Below are positions 11,283 through 21,186 of a stretch of 64,000 bases of DNA, piece after piece. Positions within the stretch are counted from its first letter, which is position 1. The number at the start of each line of letters is the position of its first letter. Location: contig JAHEWK010000017.1 of NCBI GenBank assembly GCA_020740775.1, positions 868,001-932,000 on the forward strand. Direction: 5' to 3'. Under the pieces are notes generated by a model. The model made no database searches, had not been told where the DNA came from, and saw only the letters and a list, made by a program, of their open reading frames with translations. A program made the position numbers and the translations under genes. This DNA is from Ilyonectria destructans. Its lineage: Eukaryota; Ascomycota; Sordariomycetes; Hypocreales; Nectriaceae.

Positions 11283-11720
11283 ATGGGACTATCCAGGTAT
11301 CTCGACCGTTGGTACCACGACTCTCGGCCACAAGGCGCGGACGATCAACGAATAGCAATCGCGAAGGCTACAACAGCGTCACTAATAACACCAAAAGCCC
11401 ACGAGGATAGCGGGTTCAAGCAGTGGGTGAAGAGTAGGACGGCCAGGGCGACGGTTACAGGCAGCGAGCTGGAGCGTTATTTGCGGTTGGAGCCACAGGA
11501 AACTGATGATCCTGTCGACTGGTGGATAGCTCACCAGGGCTCTTTCCCCGTGCTCAGTCAGCTATCTCTTGATATTTTTGCTATACCAGCGATGGCAACT
11601 GACTGTGAGAAGTGTTTCAGCCTTGCAAAGTTGTCTTTAACATCGCAGAGGCTATCAATGAGCGCGGCGGAGGGTAGCTTATGTGACTCGACAAGCGCTA
11701 GCCAGTCAATCTTCAGATGA
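11283..11720 (+). pseudogene. Second hAT transposase C-terminal fragment
   Basis: A 145-codon frame whose later half carries hAT dimerisation-domain features: DPVDWWIAHQGSFPVLSQLS, then LDIFAIPAMATDCEKCFS and LAKLSLTSQR. The orientation is opposite to the fragment at 10739-10960, and the sequence differs enough that it belongs to another hAT family. The catalytic core is not seen. The normal C-terminal continuation is lost after SMSAAEG. Confidence 0.75.
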
Positions 11721-11904
11721 GTGAGAATCTGCCATCTTTTTTTTCTCTCCCGTGCTATAATAAAGAAAAGACTCGATAAAATGCACTATTACCTAAGGCT
11801 TTCGCCACTCAACATCGTTGCCCATGCCGCGTATACAGCCCCTGGTGTACCAGGAGCTGCACCCTTGTCTTCACTATTACACCATCAATCTGATGCTGGA
11901 AAAG

Positions 11905-13230
11905 TCATCTCATAGGGCCGCCGCAACCTGAGCAGTGAACCTCAGCCAAGAATGTAGACCAAGGCCCTTCCTTCCCCGAGTTTTTAATCTCTACCACGAT
12001 CGTTCCCTCGTCTAACTTCAGCGTCGCCTCGAACGGACACGGTAGCGTCCTGTAAGGATTAGGTTCCCGCGCTACCGTTTCGGTCTGCTTGTCCTCACGC
12101 CCGGGCTCCAGCAACTGTGCCAATGATCGGGATACGATGGATTCTAAGATATCCATACCCTTTGACATTATAGCAAGTGTCTCCTGGCCATCCGTCTCTG
12201 CATCGGAGCAACTGAGACCGCTCTGGCAATTGCTTCCGTCGACTCGCGACCATTTCCCAGGGAGGGTGCTCTCACCGTCCTGTAGTCTATTTTGAAGCCG
12301 TTCAAGAGTGTCCCATATGAGGCACCATTCATGAAACCACATGCCGCATGTTGAGCAGCCGATTGTGCATCGGTGTGGGTTAGTAGGGAGCTCGCATCTA
12401 CAAATTGGTTCGGCAGACTATGTGGATTAGTGGTGAGTTGATATAGTTTGCTTAGAAAGACACACCGTGAGTCGTTTCTGATGACAGTCAAATCTCTGTC
12501 GCCAAAAGAAATCCGAATTGAGCTCGTCCTCTGAGGATTCCATCCATTGCTTCACGGATGCAGGCCCCTCGACGCACAGTACATCGATGACATCCACTAG
12601 ATTGTGTCACTAACTCATGTTGGAGCATTTATTTTGCATCACTCACTGTGGTTGGATGCTATAAGCTCATTGCGACCGTGGTATGGCTGGCGTCCTCGGA
12701 TGGATTTCTTGCCGTTGAACGTACCTGGCGGCAGTTCATCTGGCCAGTACATCCAGTAAACCCGAGCAAACACCCTATTCTCATCAGCAGCTCTAATTTC
12801 TAGGATGTAGGCGATCCAGAAGTGACTCGATTCGCCGGTCGTCTGTTTCGAGTCTCGTGCATTATTCGCTCTCTTGAGAGTCGTTTCGTTGGCCACCAGA
12901 ACGAAGTCTCCGCGCTCGAATTTCTTGTCCTTAACTACAACAAATTGTCAGTGCCTTGATAAAGGGAGTGGTATGCGTGGTCGTACGGATGAAGCTATTG
13001 TATCGGCTCATTTTGTCCCATTGTTGGCTGGGTTCAACTGTGTAGTAGTCGATCAACTCGTCTTGCGCTAGAGTTCCCGAAAGTGAAAAAGGGCTTTGCT
13101 GAGCCTTCGCCTTCAGTGTTCCAGCAGGAGAGCGCTTGCGCTTGCGCTGGCGGTGACCATTTGTCTCTTGGGAAGGCGATCCCACCAAGCCATTGGCGAC
13201 GTGCCACTTTCCCTGGATACCGGCCGCCAT
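11905..13230 (-). CDS. BAH-PHD chromatin protein, four exons
   Basis: Exons read 13230-12987, 12934-12647, 12596-12466 and 12417-11905; the introns are 52, 50 and 48 bp with GTACGA..TAG, GTGAGT..TAG and GTGTGT..TAG ends. The sum is 1176 bp, exactly 392 codons (391 residues), and frame is kept across each junction. A basic N-terminal segment (RQRKRKR) precedes a BAH domain (about 70-200) with FERGDFVLVANE, VYWMYWPDELPPGTF and GRNELIASNHMD. A PHD-type zinc finger begins near residue 226: C-x1-C, C-x2-C, then H-x2-C in WFHEWC; a last C-x2-C (VHCSGCG) stands at the very C-terminus after roughly 130 residues. Fungal BAH-PHD proteins such as EPR-1 of Neurospora and BP1 of Fusarium read H3K27 methylation in Polycomb-type silencing. 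Equivalence to those is inferred. Confidence 0.85.
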
Positions 13231-13641
13231 GACGCCAGCTGGAGTAGGACAATGATGGAAGAATATCCAAACACACAGACAGTTGCAGACAAAGTCTGCA
13301 TGAGAAAGTGGTCCGTGCCCGATATGACGTCCAATCAGCAGAAAGGACCCCTAAAGCAAGCTGAACTCCAGTGCCATTGAAAGGACCCAGGGACGTTCTG
13401 GAACTGTGAAGCACGGCTTGGAATTTCGTAATGGCGGGAATAGCATGGATTCCACGTCATTCCACATTTTTGTCGCGACTCGCCACGCGACACGCGCGCG
13501 CAAGAGTCTGGCCCCACCTCTTATCACAGCACAGACCACAACATCCAGGGACTGAGACGAGTGGTGCTTTTACCCTGCGTGTTGAGACGGTATGACTAAG
13601 ATGGTCCGATCTGCTGGGAGCCCATAGTTAACTAGGCTCGC

Positions 13642-13941
13642 GGTACGGAGGACCATTTCAAAAGTCTTTGCTCGAGAACAAGCCACACATTGCTTTTTCT
13701 GACTAAAGTGACATTAAGTACATGATAAAAACTACGGCACTGTAAAGGGTCCCTGTAATATAGCACGCTCAAAGCGCTAGCCATCAGCCGCCGACCCCTA
13801 CTATCACTATAGTTATAGTGAGTCTAGAGGATGATAGCTGGCAACCTGTCATCACACAATGTACCATCAGGTTTCTGGCAAGGGTTAAGGGATGTGGCGT
13901 CCTTAGCGCGAGCAAAGACTTTTGAAATGGTCCTCCGTACC
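13642..13941. mobile_element. Non-autonomous element with perfect 33-bp TIRs
   Basis: 13642-13674 (starting GGTACGGAGGACC) is the exact reverse complement of 13909-13941. The 300-bp interior has no ORF. The bases just outside both ends include CGC, which might be a 3-bp target duplication, but this is too short to be sure. A diverged relative lies at 2150-2375. Immediately to the right is a further near-palindrome (about 13938-13969, arms GTACCCGCGAA). Confidence 0.7.
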
Positions 13942-14134
13942 CGCGAATTTAAAATTTCGCGGGTACCGCGAAAATGACTAAGCACAGTGTATAAGAGCTA
14001 AGTTGCAAGCAATTTCTCATTTTTCACACTGTTTTCGCCCGATGAGCCTGCTTGGATGGCACTGCTGTTCAAGTGCATCAATCCGATATAAGACATCATG
14101 CTCCTTTTCACTTGTCACTGTGAAGGGTTCTAAT

Positions 14135-14530
14135 TGTCACGGCCCAGGTTGAGACCAGGCGGTCACAACCGGCAGAACCATGACGTACCCACTTTTTCCT
14201 TACCACCATTGGTACAACCCATCATGCAGGAAGATCGAGTCTCAGTGCCCCACTCACGACTCTCATCAATGAGACCGCCAGTCTCATCAATGAGACTCAC
14301 GATGGGACCACTGAGACCGTCCAACCCTCAACTAGTATATAGACGCTCTTTTAGCACTTTCATAGACAGATAGGCTCACCAGCTATCAACACACTTGGTT
14401 ACATTGAATCTACTATTCTACCATTACCAGACCGTGACCTACATTGCTCATTACGATGTCCTGATCCACTCGATCATAAACACTACGCCCGGACCTACCC
14501 TACACCCCTAGGTTAGACCCGACCGTCACA
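14135..14530. mobile_element. Solo LTR, 396 bp, with CTAAT target duplication
   Basis: It starts TGTCACGGCC and ends CCGTCACA, with TG..CA termini and a short inverted end repeat. It is flanked by exact CTAAT direct repeats (14130-14134, 14531-14535). No second LTR or internal domain is adjacent, so this is a solo LTR left by recombination. Inside, TCTCATCAATGAGAC is repeated. The TGTCACGG start is common in fungal gypsy-type elements; superfamily assignment is inference. Confidence 0.8.
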
Positions 14531-14771
14531 CTAATAGTGTAAATTACAGCTATATAGTCCTCATGCGTTTTACATACGAGCTGAGGAAAGAGGAAGAAAG
14601 AAGAAAGAGAAAGGGACAGAAAATCCTTCGACAAAATAGACTAAGTCGTCGACAGAGCAACAGTGCTCAGACCAGCAAGAGGACAAGGCACTGCCTTGTC
14701 CAGAAGGGCCTAGCCCGTTACACTCTCGATGGTCTTGTATAGCACTGCTAGTGTAGCTTCTCCAGTATATT

Positions 14772-14901
14772 TGTTGAATTGGAGGCATGTTGGAACACCA
14801 GGGCTCCAGGGAGTCACGTGAGAAACAGGGGATTGTCAGGCGATTCGGAAGGGGCTCGCCGAGCCTTCGGCCGGCTGGCCCGTATTAGGAAGAAAAGAAA
14901 A
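14772..14901 (+). mobile_element. Truncated LTR (TGTTGAATTG family), forward orientation
   Basis: It begins TGTTGAATTGGAGGC and matches the first 130 bp of the complete LTR at 21187-21423. It is cut off where an oppositely oriented full LTR begins at 14908. The two form a long inverted repeat with arms of about 130 bp. Confidence 0.75.
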
Positions 14902-14907
14902 GGAAGA

Positions 14908-15141
14908 TGTCGAATTGCTGGTATGACCAAATGATGACCTTGAACATGTGTGTGTATTGTGTATCTGTTCACTGTAGCCCCCCCCCCCCCTTTTTATCAG
15001 GGAGGTCTTGCTTTCCTTTTCTTCCTAATACGGGCCAGCCGGCCGAAGGCTCGGCGAGCCCCTTCCGAATCGCCTGACAATCTCCTGTTTCTCATGTGAC
15101 TCCCTGGAGCCCTGGTGTTCCAACATGCCACCAATTCAACA
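14908..15141 (-). mobile_element. Complete LTR of the TGTTGAATTG family, reverse orientation
   Basis: On the minus strand it starts TGTTGAATTGGTGGC and ends CAATTCGACA, matching 21187-21423 closely, including a homopolymer C run. Flanking 5-mers (GAAGA, GATTG) do not match, so it is not a simple insertion; rearrangement or deletion is likely. Confidence 0.75.
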
Positions 15142-15474
15142 GATTGAGTGACCAGGATGAAGTTATCGCCGGACGGCGTTGGTGTTGCTGAGAGCCTCGA
15201 GCTAGCCCGGGTTCCCCTTCCGCGTCTGCCTCGTGTTCCCCTTCCCCTTGTATTTGTAGCTGTTCGTGATCGACTCGACGACGGCGTTGACGCCTGTGAC
15301 GGCCTTGAAGCCCGCGATGTAGGCAAATCCGCCTCGATCTCAGCTTGTGTACGAGTTCGACGGATACTCGGATTCAGCTGCCGTGTATTATGACGGCTTC
15401 GGCTCTGCCTCACAGCGGTTGAAGCTATTGATGACTGCGTTGACGATGGCGTTGACGAACGCGTTGATGATGAC
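15142..15474 (-). other. Low-complexity Ser/Arg/Thr-rich frame, possible gag-like remnant
   Basis: On the minus strand this stretch is open and encodes Ser/Thr/Arg-rich sequence with a TRGRGTRGRRGRGTRAS basic segment, of the kind found at the start of retroelement Gag proteins. It is interrupted by the solo LTR at 15475-15715 and its start codon lies inside that LTR, so the open frame as read is artificial. No retroelement domain is recognisable. Confidence 0.3.
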
Positions 15475-15715
15475 TGTTGAATTGGAGGCATGGAATATCA
15501 GGGCTCCATGGTGTTACGTGTGGAATCGGGAGGCCTTCGGGCCCGAGTCGGCGGGGGCTCGCCGAGCCCTCGGCCGGTCAGGACAGGCAGTAATCTCAGG
15601 GCCCCACTTATAGGCCCGGGGCGTAGTCCTAAGTTGACCGCCCCTGACAGCACAACAGATACACAATACACACACATGTTCAAGGTCATCATTTGGTCAT
15701 ACAAGCAATCCAACA
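15475..15715 (+). mobile_element. Solo LTR (TGTTGAATTG family) with ATGAC target duplication
   Basis: A 241-bp LTR beginning TGTTGAATTGGAGGC and ending CAATCCAACA. Exact 5-bp direct repeats ATGAC flank it (15470-15474 and 15716-15720). The middle differs from the other copies, but the last 60 bp (CACACACATGTTCAAGGTC) are nearly identical, so this is a diverged subfamily. Confidence 0.85.
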
Positions 15716-15720
15716 ATGAC

Positions 15721-16248
15721 GATCTCATGGCCTCACTGCTATATAGAGACCCAAGATTCAACGGAATAGCGGTCTTTTGGTTCATCGTAGCTCGGGGTCG
15801 GCCGCGAAGGCTCTGAGCAATGTAGGGATCTCGGATTCGGAGGAGTGGTTCTTCGAAGTCCTAGGCAGCAAAAATTAGCATATTTCACATACAAATACAC
15901 AGGTTTCTCACGAGAGGCTTCTCAAGCCACCAGCGGGGATGAATATCATCCTTTTGGATGCTCTCTTTAGCCTCAAGCCGCCCCAGAATACGATGAGCGC
16001 ATGGGAGTGCGAATTGCTGCGTAAAGTTGCCTGTACATGCAGAAAGATGCTTCGGGCGCAGGTTTTTCTCTGTAAGATATGCCGCTATTGCGAGACGGGC
16101 TTGGTGAGCCATCAAGTCAACTGCAACATATGAGACTTGCGTATTGATATCACGAAGCCAGTCTCGGTGTATAAACTTGAGTCAGATACGCATATTCATC
16201 TCCGCGGCGCGTTGAATGTAGTCTCGCTTCTTCTTCTCAAGCATCGCT
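15721..16248. other. No supported gene
   Basis: Only short frames occur, with no recognised domain. Confidence 0.4.
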
Positions 16249-16345
16249 TGTCACGGGCCAGGGCCTATATCCTTGCGGCTGTGCCGCAAGACGTACTAGG
16301 CACGTGCGCGCCAGGGATGATAATCGTTCCACAGCTCAGGGGCAC
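16249..16345 (+). mobile_element. LTR-like fragment starting TGTCACGGGCC
   Basis: The start TGTCACGGGCCAGGG resembles the LTR start at 14135 (TGTCACGGCCCAGG) and is followed by a hairpin (CTTGCGGCTGTGCCGCAAG). No matching end or target duplication was found. It is probably a truncated gypsy-type LTR. Confidence 0.3.
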
Positions 16346-16429
16346 TTGGGGACTTCTTTCTTTCTTCTTTATCTTTGATGTAAATAGCATCCTGGACTAG
16401 ATAGCTGGAATCCAGCTACTAGAGGCCGT

Positions 16430-18022
16430 TCACATCGCTTCCAAGGCCTGGTGAAGAGCTAGAAGACCCCCCATACCAGTAACTAGGAATGACTTCACAT
16501 CCTTATGTGCAGTCTCGGTTGGGCTGTTTACCCTCTGGCCAAAGTTACGATAGTTATCGATGAAACACTTTGCCCATTGAAGCCGCCAAGCCATATATTC
16601 CCTGGAGATGTAACTGAGGATATGATGCTGAAGAGGATATGTGTCATTTAGCATCTTCCACCGGGCTTCAAAGTCAGCCTCAGTAGGAGCATACATAACG
16701 CGTTTCCAAGCTTCGAACATTCCTTGGCGGCTGTGCGGGTCATCGTCAGGTGAGGCTGGCTGTGATGCCAAGGTGGCTTCTTGTTCTCGTAAATCGTCGA
16801 GGGATGATGTGGCCATGTTGGCAGCTTCAGGTGTATCGTCGGGTTCAGAATCGTCGTCTTCGAGGTCGTCGGGGTCATCAGTATTCCATCGTGATCTAAT
16901 CTTTCCCCTTACATTAGCGTTAATATGCCATATGCAGAGTTGCTGCTTAGCAGAAGGAAAAACTAGGTTGAGGGCATTTTTGAGTGCTTTTTCTTTATCT
17001 GTGATAACCACAGATGGAGCTGAAAGATGAAGATCTCGTCTGCAAGCATCAAGTTGTCGACAAAGCCAGAGATAGGCATCCTCTTTCTCGTTATTGATGA
17101 GGCCAAAGGCGAAATTTACAACAGACTTCTGAGCAGAAACACCAGTCACTTGAAAGAAGGGCATTTTGAAGCGGTTAGTTTTGTATGTGTTATCAACACC
17201 TAGGACCTCAGGAAAACGCTTCCACTGCGCCTCACACCAAGGATAAGTCCAGAAGATTCCTTGAATGCGATTTTCATCGTCATCTTCATATTTGATGAAA
17301 TGTCGTAGACCATGTGATCGAAGGATTGAAATCCAGGCTTGAGTTGCTGTCATCCCACCAAGAGACTGAGTGCGGAGACGTTGTCGGTCATTGTAGATAT
17401 CTTTCTGCTTGAAATAACTTGGTGATGATGATGAAAGACGAAGGATTTCGCTCATTTCTCGCGCAGGAAGAGATTTCAGCTGAACAAGTGACTTTGCGAG
17501 GGCTTGTTGTGCTGGAGTCCTCCGCCGAAGGATAGCATGAGCAGACGGGTCGTGAGAGGCAGGATGATTATGACACCCTTTAGCCTCATAGACCCATAAA
17601 AAGTTCGTATTTGTATTGCATTTTGCTGTAACCTTGAACGGGCAGTTGATTTTTTTGCTTGTTGGCTGTCGAATACCCGTAGATCGAGACTCCTGCGTTG
17701 CAGGCTGACGGTCACACGCCAGCGTAACGTAGTTCAATCGAGGGATGCCGTCAGGGCCTCGCTTCTTTGCAGAAGTCTTTGTAACAAGGGCAGCGCCGTT
17801 ATCACAATAGAAGTCTTGAAGGAAGTTGAAGAGGTCATGAAATGTGTGAAAATCGGGTGATTGTGGTGGTTGAGGGATTTCTTTCGGTTCAGTTGGTGGC
17901 TCGGAATAGGATTCTATCTCGTCTGCAGGGAAATCGAATTCGCTTTGTGATGCGTTGGAAAAATCATCAATCGGCGTGGAAAAATCGTCATCGATAAAGA
18001 GGGGCTCAGTTTCGCGATTCAT
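16430..18022 (-). CDS. MULE transposase with FAR1-type DNA-binding domain
   Basis: A 530-residue frame from an ATG. The N-terminal acidic segment is followed by a FAR1/WRKY-GCM1-like zinc domain (about 65-160: LACDRQ, NCPFKV, GCHNHP ligands). The Mutator-like transposase core follows: LGVDNTYKTNRFKMP supplies the first Asp, VITDKEKAL the second, and PTETAHKDVK the Glu. The transposase cuts and pastes its element. The frame ends shortly after the last catalytic residue, whereas relatives usually continue into a zinc-knuckle tail, so it may be 3' truncated at 16430. Terminal inverted repeats were not found. A pogo-like element sits 0.36 kb upstream of the ATG. Confidence 0.8.
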   Translation of the reverse strand: MNRETEPLFIDDDFSTPIDDFSNASQSEFDFPADEIESYSEPPTEPKEIPQPPQSPDFHTFHDLFNFLQDFYCDNGAALVTKTSAKKRGPDGIPRLNYVTLACDRQPATQESRSTGIRQPTSKKINCPFKVTAKCNTNTNFLWVYEAKGCHNHPASHDPSAHAILRRRTPAQQALAKSLVQLKSLPAREMSEILRLSSSSPSYFKQKDIYNDRQRLRTQSLGGMTATQAWISILRSHGLRHFIKYEDDDENRIQGIFWTYPWCEAQWKRFPEVLGVDNTYKTNRFKMPFFQVTGVSAQKSVVNFAFGLINNEKEDAYLWLCRQLDACRRDLHLSAPSVVITDKEKALKNALNLVFPSAKQQLCIWHINANVRGKIRSRWNTDDPDDLEDDDSEPDDTPEAANMATSSLDDLREQEATLASQPASPDDDPHSRQGMFEAWKRVMYAPTEADFEARWKMLNDTYPLQHHILSYISREYMAWRLQWAKCFIDNYRNFGQRVNSPTETAHKDVKSFLVTGMGGLLALHQALEAM

Positions 18023-18383
18023 GATTAAATTTTGATGAAAATGATGACATTAGGGCTGTTATTAAGGAGTGAAGTCGATACGGAGGACGAGGTGATGTAA
18101 AGGGTAAGGAAATATTGGAGCGGGAGGAATTTTTAGCAGCATGTGACATTTCACGTGACGAGCTGTGTGAACAGCAATAGTGGGCTGTGAAAATAGCAAG
18201 ACTCTTGTCGTATTGCACCTGTTACACTATAGTTGTCGCAGCAGCTCTTATCGATATCTATCTTTTCTTTTCCTTTGGAGACGTCAGAAAGCAGTGTAAC
18301 TATTGCTTCCTGCATCTTATCCCTCCAGGTGACGGCCAGATTGTTGCTTTCCCTTGTTTTTCTGCCATCTCTAGCTCCTACTA

Positions 18384-21160
18384 GGGGGGTCTCGTCATTT
18401 CACTTCAGCTCAACCCCCCGTTCGTCCCTCACGGGGGGGTCGTTGACTAGATAAAAAGTCGGCGACATGACAAGCTAAGAAAGGTACCTAGGAAATAGGT
18501 GTGTGCACTAGTAAAAATAGGTACCTATGTTTAATCGAATAACTCTTTTACGTACAACGCGTATGCACCCCCTCGCGCTGTGACATATCTGCAACACTAA
18601 CCCTGCATCACCACATCCTCAAATTGGTAGCATCTACCAAAACACTATAACTTCAAACCACCACAACATTATGAATTCTTCATCAATTCGTAATCAGAAT
18701 AGCGCATCTTGCAGCCCAGAACCAGAATTATCTGCAGTAGAAAAATGGATCAACCCTCGCACTAAGAAACCTGAGTTTTCGCGATACAATGACGGCAACC
18801 TTGAGCAACGCACTCTTGCTGCAGCAGACCTTTTCCGGGCAGGTTATTATCGCTCTGCCGCTGCAGCATCGCGAGACCTAAAGGTCCCGTATCAGAGACT
18901 CCTAAGTCGTCTCAGAGGAGGGAACCCTGCCACTCAAAATGGCGGTAACAACACTCTCTTGACCAACATGCAGGAGGCGGCAATACTATGCTGGGCACAT
19001 CGCCGGGTCACACAGGGCCACCACATTCAACTTCGGTCTCTTCAACACAACGCAAATGCTATTCTGAAGGCTTGTGGCCAAACTCATGAGGCATCACAGA
19101 GCTGGGCTAAGCGCTTCATGAAGCGTTGGAAGAACACCTTTTACGTGAAGAGGTCAATGACCCGAGATGTGAGGCGCAAAGCTATGCAAGACCGCGCCCA
19201 CATTGAGGCTTTCTTCCGCGGCTTTGAGCTCTTTGTTCGTGAGAATGGCATTAAAGCTGAGAATATCTGGAACTTTGATGAGACGGGCTTTATGATCGGA
19301 TATCTCCAAAAAGGCACCTTCGTGTGGACTTTTCGAGAAGTTGAACAACCTATTCTGACTGATGCACACACTACTATCTCTGTGACTACAGTTGAGTCGA
19401 TATCAGCTGCTGGTGCCTCTATTCCCCCGTTTATTATCATACCCGGTGTCAACATTCCCGTCAAATGGGTCCAAAATCGGCTTAGTGACGATACTACGAT
19501 TACGACTAGCAGCAAGGGTTACATTAATGACATTCTAGCCCTTGAGTGGGCTGTGCACTTTGAGCGACTTACACGGCCTTCTAACCCGGAAGAGAAGCGG
19601 CCGCTTCTTATGGATGGGTGTGAGAGCCACTTTACGAATGAAATCTTCTATTTTTGCAGTCAGCATAACATCGAGCTGTTCCCTATGCCTCCACATCTTA
19701 CACATCATCTTCAGCCTCTGGATGTCGGTGTTTTCAATGCATATAAGCAGTGGCATCAGCATATCCTCTATAGGGAAATTGCTGACGGCGCCAATGACTT
19801 CAATAAGACTGACTTCCTATACCACCTCCAAGAGATACGAGAACGCACCTTCCGGAAAAGCACGATTATCTCTGCTTGGGAGAAATGCGGCCTGTTTCCT
19901 TATGACCCAGCTAAGGTCCTAGATAACCTCACTGATCCGCTGTCATCATTGACAGCAGATATCTCTGCTGAGAGTCTCCCAGGTCATGTGGAAGTTGGCT
20001 CTTCGTCAGTAATCTTAACACCACATCAGCATAGTTGTGATAACTTCACAACTCCTGTGACGCCTCAGAGGGTGCCGTTAACAGCATATGACTGGGGAGA
20101 GGCAGCCACACCACCACTACGAATGAAGGTTATTGAGAAATATCAGGACTATGTGATGCTTCGTATGCACACATCAATTACATCAGGTGTGCCGTTGACC
20201 CCGTCAGTCATGCGTGTATTTGAACACGCAGTCAGAGCTAGTAACACACTGGCCTTGAATGGTATTGCCGCAACTCAGGAGCTGCACCGTCTCAAAGATA
20301 AGGCTACGAGACGGTCAGCCCTTCAAGCACAGACGGGGCTTATAGCAAAATACGGCCCAATTAGTGTCGGTGATGCTAGGCTTCGAGTCTCAAAGGATGA
20401 ATACAATCGACAAGCTGCACAGGCTGATGAGAAGAAGCGAATTTTACGCAGAGACAGCCAAGATGAAGGTCTCTTTTTACGTCGTTGGATACGTGATGTC
20501 AGGTCACATATAAGGCCTAGCATCACAGCTCTGAAGCTAGAAGATATCTATTCTCACCCCAGAAGAGCCTGGAAGCCGCTGTGTAAGCTGCAGCTACAAC
20601 GTAGCAACTGGTGGTCCAAAACAGACCGGCGTTCTCACCTTGCTTCCAGTCAGTGGCTTGCGCAGAAATATGCTCTTCATCGCCAGCTTCAACAGCTAGG
20701 AATAGCTGACAACAGATGGCAAGGAACAGGATCTTGGCCGAGAGACTACGACCCCGAAGTGGTCCAAGAAGCGGTCAACTTTGCTATTTTCAACGCACAG
20801 GAACGGGCTCTTGGAAAGAAAAGGTTGACCTTTGAGGTTGATGGAATTGAGGTTATTGCAGATGATGTCAATCATACTAGTCAGAGTGAATTCGTAGTCC
20901 TAAAAGACGAAATAGATGACTAGAAATGATAAAAATGGCACTTTGGTCAGTCACTTACATCATACCGACTTTTCGTTTAGAACATACCGATGCAACTTAC
21001 CCCATGTAATCGCTATAATGAAGGTACCTCGCTTCCACCAAGAATTTGGTGTGTATTGAGGTACCTAAATTTATTGGGTCGCCGACTTTTTATCTAGTCA
21101 ACGACCCCCCCGTGAGGGACGAACGGGGGGTTGAGCTGAAGTGAAATGACGAGACCCCCC
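18384..21160 (+). mobile_element. Intact pogo/Fot1-like DNA transposon, 2777 bp
   Basis: Perfect 83-bp terminal inverted repeats (18384-18466 and 21078-21160, starting GGGGGGTCTCGTCATTTC) are flanked by TA on both sides (18382-18383, 21161-21162), the Tc1/mariner-superfamily target duplication. Inside each end are paired GGTACCT motifs (four in all), candidate transposase-binding sites. It carries one uninterrupted transposase gene. Identical ends and an open frame suggest recent activity. Confidence 0.92.
18671..20923 (+). CDS. pogo/Fot1-like DDE transposase
   Basis: A 750-residue protein from ATG to stop without introns. A psq-type helix-turn-helix lies at about 40-85, followed by a CENP-B-type DNA-binding region (about 95-160, AAILCWAHRRVTQGH and SWAKRFMKRWKN). 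The DDE_1 endonuclease core follows: NFDETGF, LLMDGCESH and HHLQPLDVGVFNAYKQ give the three acidic residues. It excises and integrates its element at TA. The C-terminal third is basic and coiled. Nothing is missing, so it could be functional. Confidence 0.92.
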   Translation: MNSSSIRNQNSASCSPEPELSAVEKWINPRTKKPEFSRYNDGNLEQRTLAAADLFRAGYYRSAAAASRDLKVPYQRLLSRLRGGNPATQNGGNNTLLTNMQEAAILCWAHRRVTQGHHIQLRSLQHNANAILKACGQTHEASQSWAKRFMKRWKNTFYVKRSMTRDVRRKAMQDRAHIEAFFRGFELFVRENGIKAENIWNFDETGFMIGYLQKGTFVWTFREVEQPILTDAHTTISVTTVESISAAGASIPPFIIIPGVNIPVKWVQNRLSDDTTITTSSKGYINDILALEWAVHFERLTRPSNPEEKRPLLMDGCESHFTNEIFYFCSQHNIELFPMPPHLTHHLQPLDVGVFNAYKQWHQHILYREIADGANDFNKTDFLYHLQEIRERTFRKSTIISAWEKCGLFPYDPAKVLDNLTDPLSSLTADISAESLPGHVEVGSSSVILTPHQHSCDNFTTPVTPQRVPLTAYDWGEAATPPLRMKVIEKYQDYVMLRMHTSITSGVPLTPSVMRVFEHAVRASNTLALNGIAATQELHRLKDKATRRSALQAQTGLIAKYGPISVGDARLRVSKDEYNRQAAQADEKKRILRRDSQDEGLFLRRWIRDVRSHIRPSITALKLEDIYSHPRRAWKPLCKLQLQRSNWWSKTDRRSHLASSQWLAQKYALHRQLQQLGIADNRWQGTGSWPRDYDPEVVQEAVNFAIFNAQERALGKKRLTFEVDGIEVIADDVNHTSQSEFVVLKDEIDD

Positions 21161-21186
21161 TAGTACCCTACCGACGGGTGTGGTCT

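Noticed and set aside
14997..15491. 164-codon minus frame as a real Gag gene
   Set aside because: Its start lies inside a solo LTR and its end inside another LTR, so the continuous frame is an accident of insertion; only the middle may be a remnant.
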